A stretch of 45,018 nt of DNA from Bacillota bacterium. GTDB taxonomy: Bacteria; Bacillota; Clostridia; Lachnospirales; Lachnospiraceae. Positions within the stretch are counted from its first letter, which is position 1. Every line of letters starts with the position of its first letter. The stretch covers positions 1-45,018 of the forward strand of contig JAEZFK010000077.1 in assembly GCA_023437715.1 (NCBI GenBank), in the 5' to 3' direction. Below the pieces are notes generated by a model that saw only the letters and a list, made by a program, of their open reading frames with translations, was not told the origin of the DNA and did no database searches. Shown one piece after another: positions 41,713 through 45,018 of the stretch. The position numbers were made by a program, and so were the translations under genes.

Positions 41713-42750
41713 ATGAAGAAAAATCATACAGAAGAAGATGTCTATATACTTGCGATTGAAAGCTCCTGTGATGAAACGGCAGCAGCCGTAGTAAAAAACG
41801 GAAGAGAAGTCCTTTCCAACGTGATCTCCTCCCAGATCGCCCTTCATACCATATACGGAGGCGTAGTGCCGGAGATTGCATCCAGAAAACATATCGAAAA
41901 AATCAACCAGGTAATAGAAGCCGCTCTTACAGAGGCCGGGATGAGCCTTGAGGAAATGGACGCCATAGGCGTCACCTACGGCCCCGGCCTTGTAGGCGCG
42001 CTTTTGGTAGGCGTTGCGGAAGCAAAGGCAATCGCCTATGCCGCCGGGAAGCCTCTGGTAGGTGTTCACCACATCGAAGGCCATGTGTCCGCCAATTTTA
42101 TTGAGCATCCGGACCTGGAGCCCCCCTTTCTCTGCCTGATCGTTTCCGGAGGCCATACCCATCTGGTTGTGGTAAAGGATTACGGAGAATTCGAAATCCT
42201 GGGCCGGACCAGAGACGATGCGGCGGGAGAAGCCTTTGACAAGGTAGCCAGAGCCGTGGGCCTTGGCTATCCGGGAGGCCCGAAAATCGACAAGGCGGCA
42301 AAAGAGGGAAATCCCCATGCCATTAAATTCCCCCGCGCGAAGGTGGAGGGAAATATCTATGATTTCAGCTTCAGCGGCTTGAAATCAGCGGTTCTCAACC
42401 ATTTAAACCATGCAGCCATGATGGGAGAGGAAATAAATGTCCCTGATCTGGCCGCATCTTTCCAGAACGCGGTGGTGGATGTGCTGGTCAGCCACACGGT
42501 GGACGCGGCAAAGGAATACGGCTTTAAAAAGGTTGCCATAGCAGGCGGCGTAGCATCCAATTCCGCTCTCCGTGAGGGAATGACCCTTGCCTGCAAAAAA
42601 GCGGGCATCCATTTTTACTACCCGTCCCCCATTTACTGCACGGACAATGCAGCCATGATCGGCGCAGCGGCCTATTATGAGTATATCAATGGAGCCAGAG
42701 CCGGCTGGGATTTAAACGCGGTCCCCAATTTAAAGCTGGGAGAGAGGTAG
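41713..42750 (+). CDS. tsaD: tRNA t6A transferase TsaD
   Basis: A 345-aa ASKHA protein that transfers the threonylcarbamoyl group to tRNA A37. ILAIESSCDETAAAVV starts the fold; H120 and H124 (HIEGH) bind the metal; SGGHTHLV and GGVASNSALR are also conserved. I use ATG 41713, seven bases after GAGGG; earlier ATGs at 41689, 41692 and 41707 lack proper spacing. It starts 10 bp after rnz. Confidence 0.95.
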   Translation: MKKNHTEEDVYILAIESSCDETAAAVVKNGREVLSNVISSQIALHTIYGGVVPEIASRKHIEKINQVIEAALTEAGMSLEEMDAIGVTYGPGLVGALLVGVAEAKAIAYAAGKPLVGVHHIEGHVSANFIEHPDLEPPFLCLIVSGGHTHLVVVKDYGEFEILGRTRDDAAGEAFDKVARAVGLGYPGGPKIDKAAKEGNPHAIKFPRAKVEGNIYDFSFSGLKSAVLNHLNHAAMMGEEINVPDLAASFQNAVVDVLVSHTVDAAKEYGFKKVAIAGGVASNSALREGMTLACKKAGIHFYYPSPIYCTDNAAMIGAAAYYEYINGARAGWDLNAVPNLKLGER

Positions 42751-42757
42751 GGAGCCC

Positions 42758-43516
42758 ATGGAAAGCGAGAAGAGAACCGGCTGTGAAATGGCTGCTGCAG
42801 AAAAATCATCTTCCGAAATAACGGCAGCCATCGTACTGGCAGCAGGAAAAGGCGCCCGCATGGAAAGTCCTGTGCACAAGCAGTACATGGAGGTAGACGG
42901 AAAGCCTCTGCTGTACTATGGACTCCGTGCCTTTGAAAAAAGCTCCGTGAACCGGATTATTCTGGTAGCCGGTCCTGGTGAAACAGAATATTGTCAAAAG
43001 GAAATCGTAGAAAAGTACGGCTTTTTAAAGGTAGCCGCAATCACCGAAGGCGGAAAGGAACGATACCATTCCGTATTCGAAGGGCTTAAAGCGGCAAAGG
43101 GCTGTGATTACGTGCTGATCCATGACGGAGCCAGACCCTGCATCACTGTTCAGACCATTGAATCGGCAATTGACGGAGCGAAAAAATACCGGGCCTGTGT
43201 GGTCGGAATGCCTGTAAAGGATACGATAAAGATTTCCGATGAAAATGAATTTGCCGCCGCCACTCCTGACAGGAGCCGGCTATGGCTGATACAGACGCCT
43301 CAGTCCTTTGCATACGGACTGGTTTGGGAAGCCTATGAAAAACTCATGTCATCCCCCAAATTTCAGAAGGGAATAACCGATGACGCCATGGTGGTGGAAA
43401 CCATGACAAAGGAAAAGGTGAAACTGATCCGCGGCGATTACGCCAATATTAAAGTAACGACGCCGGAAGATATGGAAATCGTCCGGACTTTTATGAAAAA
43501 AAATGCTGAAAAATAA
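42758..43516 (+). CDS. ispD: 2-C-methyl-D-erythritol 4-phosphate cytidylyltransferase
   Basis: A 252-aa MEP-pathway enzyme that joins CTP and methylerythritol phosphate. LAAGKGARM (27-35), HDGARP, KDTIK, QTPQSF and GDYANIKVTTPEDM match IspD. About 20 polar residues precede the usual start; a later ATG at 42788 has no ribosome site. It is 7 bp after tsaD and closes the operon before a terminator. Confidence 0.93.
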   Translation: MESEKRTGCEMAAAEKSSSEITAAIVLAAGKGARMESPVHKQYMEVDGKPLLYYGLRAFEKSSVNRIILVAGPGETEYCQKEIVEKYGFLKVAAITEGGKERYHSVFEGLKAAKGCDYVLIHDGARPCITVQTIESAIDGAKKYRACVVGMPVKDTIKISDENEFAAATPDRSRLWLIQTPQSFAYGLVWEAYEKLMSSPKFQKGITDDAMVVETMTKEKVKLIRGDYANIKVTTPEDMEIVRTFMKKNAEK

Positions 43517-43586
43517 AAGGAATGCTGTGGCTGTCCCCCCTTTCGTCTGTCATAAGGGGAGGATGTCAGTCTACAGCATCCTTTTT
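43517..43586. terminator. Bidirectional terminator after ispD
   Basis: AGGAATGCTGT.G (about 43518-43530) pairs with CTACAGCATCCTT, followed by TTTTT; an inner CCCCTT/AAGGGG stem extends it. It serves ispD on the plus strand and, given its A-run on the left, the XRE gene on the minus strand. Confidence 0.78.
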
Positions 43587-43911
43587 ATTTTTTTCCTCCT
43601 GATTTCAAGAGATCCTTTACGATCAGATGAACGTGGTCAAGCTGTTCACGGGTTAAATGCTGGGCGTCATTCATAAGTTCCCTTACTTTTGCCGGACTGT
43701 TAATGTCACGGGAGAAAAATTCAGCCGGCTCAATATCCAGATACTCGCATATATAAAAAAAACCCATCATGGACGGAAGAGATAGTCCATTTTCTATTTT
43801 ATGAATATATGTGGGATTCTGTCCAAGAGACAGACTCATATCACGTGCAGATACACCTTTTTGAGCCCTGAGCTCTGAGAGGCGTTTTGGAAAATTGAAA
43901 TCTATATACAT
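43585..43911 (-). CDS. XRE-family transcriptional regulator
   Basis: A 108-aa DNA-binding protein. The Cro/CI-type helix-turn-helix covers about residues 8-62 (LSELRAQKGVSARDMSLSLG, then YIHKIENGLSLPSM), followed by a short helical region (AKVRELMNDAQHLTREQLDHVHLIVKDLL) that may dimerise. ATG 43911 is preceded by AGGAGG at eight bases; an in-frame TTG at 43917 is unlikely. Operator-like inverted and repeated motifs lie just upstream (43927-44000), so autoregulation is likely. The controlled genes are unknown. Confidence 0.85.
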   Translation of the reverse strand: MYIDFNFPKRLSELRAQKGVSARDMSLSLGQNPTYIHKIENGLSLPSMMGFFYICEYLDIEPAEFFSRDINSPAKVRELMNDAQHLTREQLDHVHLIVKDLLKSGGKK

Positions 43912-43926
43912 GGGCAACTCCTCCTG

Positions 43927-44000
43927 ATTCCATAGTATTGCATTAAATGGAATATCTGTGGTAAATAATGCACTCCATCACTTGACATGTTGCATTCATT
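43927..44000. promoter_or_regulatory. Operator-like repeats before the XRE gene
   Basis: ATTCCAT (43927-43933) and ATGGAAT (43947-43953) form a 27-bp imperfect palindrome with TGCATT inside. TGCATT-type sequences recur three times: TTGCATTAAATGG near 43938, its reverse form AATGCACTCCA near 43966, and TTGCATTCATTAC near 43990. The array lies between the XRE start and the plus-strand promoter of the next gene. Confidence 0.5.
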
Positions 44001-44010
44001 ACAATATTAT
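43982..44010 (+). promoter_or_regulatory. Promoter toward the 88-aa gene
   Basis: TTGACA (43982-43987) and TATTAT (44005-44010) are 17 bp apart. It overlaps one of the TGCATT repeats, so the XRE regulator may control it. Confidence 0.6.
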
Positions 44011-44129
44011 TAGTTATATAAAGTATTTAATGTATGATTGGGCCAGTTTATTTTACCATGTTCATTGTGGAATTATCAGGTATTGACAACAGCTGGATTA
44101 TAGGAGAAGGAAGAAAGAAGGTACGGTAG

Positions 44130-44396
44130 ATGAAAACTGGGGAAAGCAGGTTATCAAGCAGCAAAGGCACCGGAGACGGACTTTTAGACCGGATTGCTGC
44201 AGAGACAGGCTGCATGTACTTATCCGATTTACGCGGCAGCGCGTTCAGAAAGCGCTGCCGTCTGGTGATTTCCAGGATACCGGCAAACGATTATCCCGTA
44301 AGTGTATGGGCGGAAGCCATGGATTATATGATCGGAAGAGAGGAAGATTTTAAGACCGCAAGCGAGGCAAAACAAAGGCTTCTGGAGTATCTGTAA
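44130..44396 (+). CDS. Hypothetical protein (88 aa)
   Basis: An 88-aa soluble protein with a basic, Ser-rich N-terminus (about 1-20) and three predicted helices. It contains SVWAEAMDYMIGREEDFKTASEAKQRLLEYL near the end. No domain is recognised, and there are no cysteine pairs or membrane segments. GAAGAAAGAAGG precedes the start weakly. It is divergent from the XRE gene and shares the operator-like upstream region, which suggests co-control. Confidence 0.6.
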   Translation: MKTGESRLSSSKGTGDGLLDRIAAETGCMYLSDLRGSAFRKRCRLVISRIPANDYPVSVWAEAMDYMIGREEDFKTASEAKQRLLEYL

Positions 44397-44435
44397 GGCG
44401 CTAAAAATATTACTTGGAAAAAATGTAAAAAAATG

Positions 44436-44464
44436 TTGACAGAAGACGGAATCAATGATAAACT
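44436..44464 (+). promoter_or_regulatory. Upstream promoter P1 of the tRNA pair
   Basis: TTGACA and TAAACT are 17 bp apart. Confidence 0.45.
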
Positions 44465-44542
44465 ACCTAAGTTGCCGCAGATGAGGGCAGCAAAATGAAC
44501 AACAGAAATCTCCAAGAGATTTTAAAAAATAGAAAAAAGTGC

Positions 44543-44571
44543 TTGACAAATGCACCGGCTTCTATTAAAAT
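44543..44571 (+). promoter_or_regulatory. Promoter P2 of the tRNA pair
   Basis: TTGACA and TAAAAT are 17 bp apart, 15 bp before the mature tRNA. It is the strongest promoter in the window. Confidence 0.8.
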
Positions 44572-44585
44572 GTAAAAGCGCATTT

Positions 44586-44671
44586 GGAGAGGTATCGAAG
44601 TGGTCATAACGAGGCGGTCTTGAAAACCGTTTGTCCGCAAGGGCGCATGGGTTCGAATCCCATCCTCTCCG
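44586..44671 (+). tRNA. tRNA-Ser(UGA)
   Basis: The acceptor stem GGAGAGG/CCTCTCC is complete and the discriminator base is G (44671). The anticodon loop CTTGAAA gives TGA at 44621-44623. A long variable arm and a GGTTCGAATCC T-arm confirm a class II serine tRNA. CCA is not encoded. Confidence 0.95.
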
Positions 44672-44713
44672 TTGGCAGGTTTTAGCCGCTATAAATATAG
44701 AAATCAGCTAACT

Positions 44714-44802
44714 GCAGAAGTACCCAAGTGGCTGAAGGGGCTCCCCTGGAAAGGGAGTAGGCCGTTAGTAGCGGCGCGAGGGTTCAAATCCCTCCTTCTG
44801 CG
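44714..44802 (+). tRNA. tRNA-Ser(GGA)
   Basis: The acceptor stem GCAGAAG/CTTCTGC is complete. The anticodon loop CTGGAAA gives GGA at 44748-44750. A long variable arm (TAGGCCGTTAGTAGCGGC) and the T-arm GGTTCAAATCC are seen. CCA is not encoded. It lies 42 bp after the first serine tRNA and is probably in the same transcript. Confidence 0.95.
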
Positions 44803-45018
44803 CTGGCATCTGGAAAGCGAAAGCTTTAAAGATGTACATGTACTTTGAAAACAGAAGATTGAACAGTATGTAAAACCCTGAAAATTCTAATAAACAAGCC
44901 ATGTTTGATGGCTTTGAATGAGAAAATTTCAGAACGAATACAAGAAATTGTATACGAACCAAACAACAAGTAAAACGGGAAATAAATTAGCTAGTTAGTT
45001 GATTTTGACCCCGGATTG
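44803..45018 (+). other. Leader-like sequence after the tRNAs
   Basis: No gene is seen in the last 216 bp. A TACTTTGAAAAC stretch near 44849 and the A-rich character resemble sequence that leads into or separates rRNA genes in Clostridia. An rRNA operon may begin just right of the window; this is only a guess from pattern. Confidence 0.3.

Overview
The window looks like chromosomal DNA from a clostridial Firmicute of the Lachnospiraceae type (Clostridium cluster XIVa). Evidence: the SCIFF peptide and its radical-SAM maturase next to tgt, yajC and a TIGR04086-type membrane protein; long-form HPF; a UPF0735 ACT protein ahead of hom and lysC; Shine-Dalgarno-rich leaders with ATG, GTG and TTG starts; clear TTGACA/TATAAT-like promoters; and tRNAs without an encoded CCA. 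The genus cannot be fixed from the sequence alone.

Layout. 1-1392 is gene-poor and AT-rich; its first 127 bases carry four degenerate 19-mers that resemble the end of an IS21-like element. 1393-1998 holds a convergent pair: a 49-aa coiled-coil peptide and a zinc-ribbon/coiled-coil protein with a related helix. 2237-3562 is a secreted cell-wall-binding-repeat protein. 3864-16990 is a surface-polysaccharide locus: ThDP enzyme, NAD-dependent epimerase, zinc-ribbon C-methyltransferase, NADP-type zinc alcohol dehydrogenase, three GT2 proteins, a WcaJ-like initiating sugar-phosphate transferase and an LCP wall-ligase. No flippase or polymerase is visible. 17224-20910 carries an HtrA protease, a ClpX with a long linker and an LspA-like peptidase, an envelope and protein quality-control group.

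21228-24940 is the SCIFF locus (TIGR04086 protein, scfA, scfB, tgt, yajC). 25173-27636 carries an SDR reductase, a thioredoxin-reductase-like enzyme and hpf. 27637-28229 is an AT-rich gap with a cluster of DnaA-box-like 9-mers, followed by secA and prfB (with programmed +1 frameshift). 32140-35436 is UPF0735-hom-lysC-DUF2752. 35980-43516 holds tex, tsaE-tsaB-rimI, a small CxxC protein, rnz, tsaD and ispD: tRNA t6A modification, tRNA 3' processing and isoprenoid synthesis. The end has an XRE repressor with operator-like repeats, a small unknown gene, two tRNA-Ser genes behind strong tandem promoters, and a leader-like tail.

Most striking non-coding content: a family of short two-hairpin repeats with compensatory base changes in the leaders of htrA, the CxxC protein and rnz; a 170-bp near-perfect inverted repeat at 21029-21198; a 126-bp element with 18-bp inverted ends at 40402-40527; the DnaA-box cluster before secA; and a prfB terminator that overlaps the promoter and Shine-Dalgarno of the next gene.
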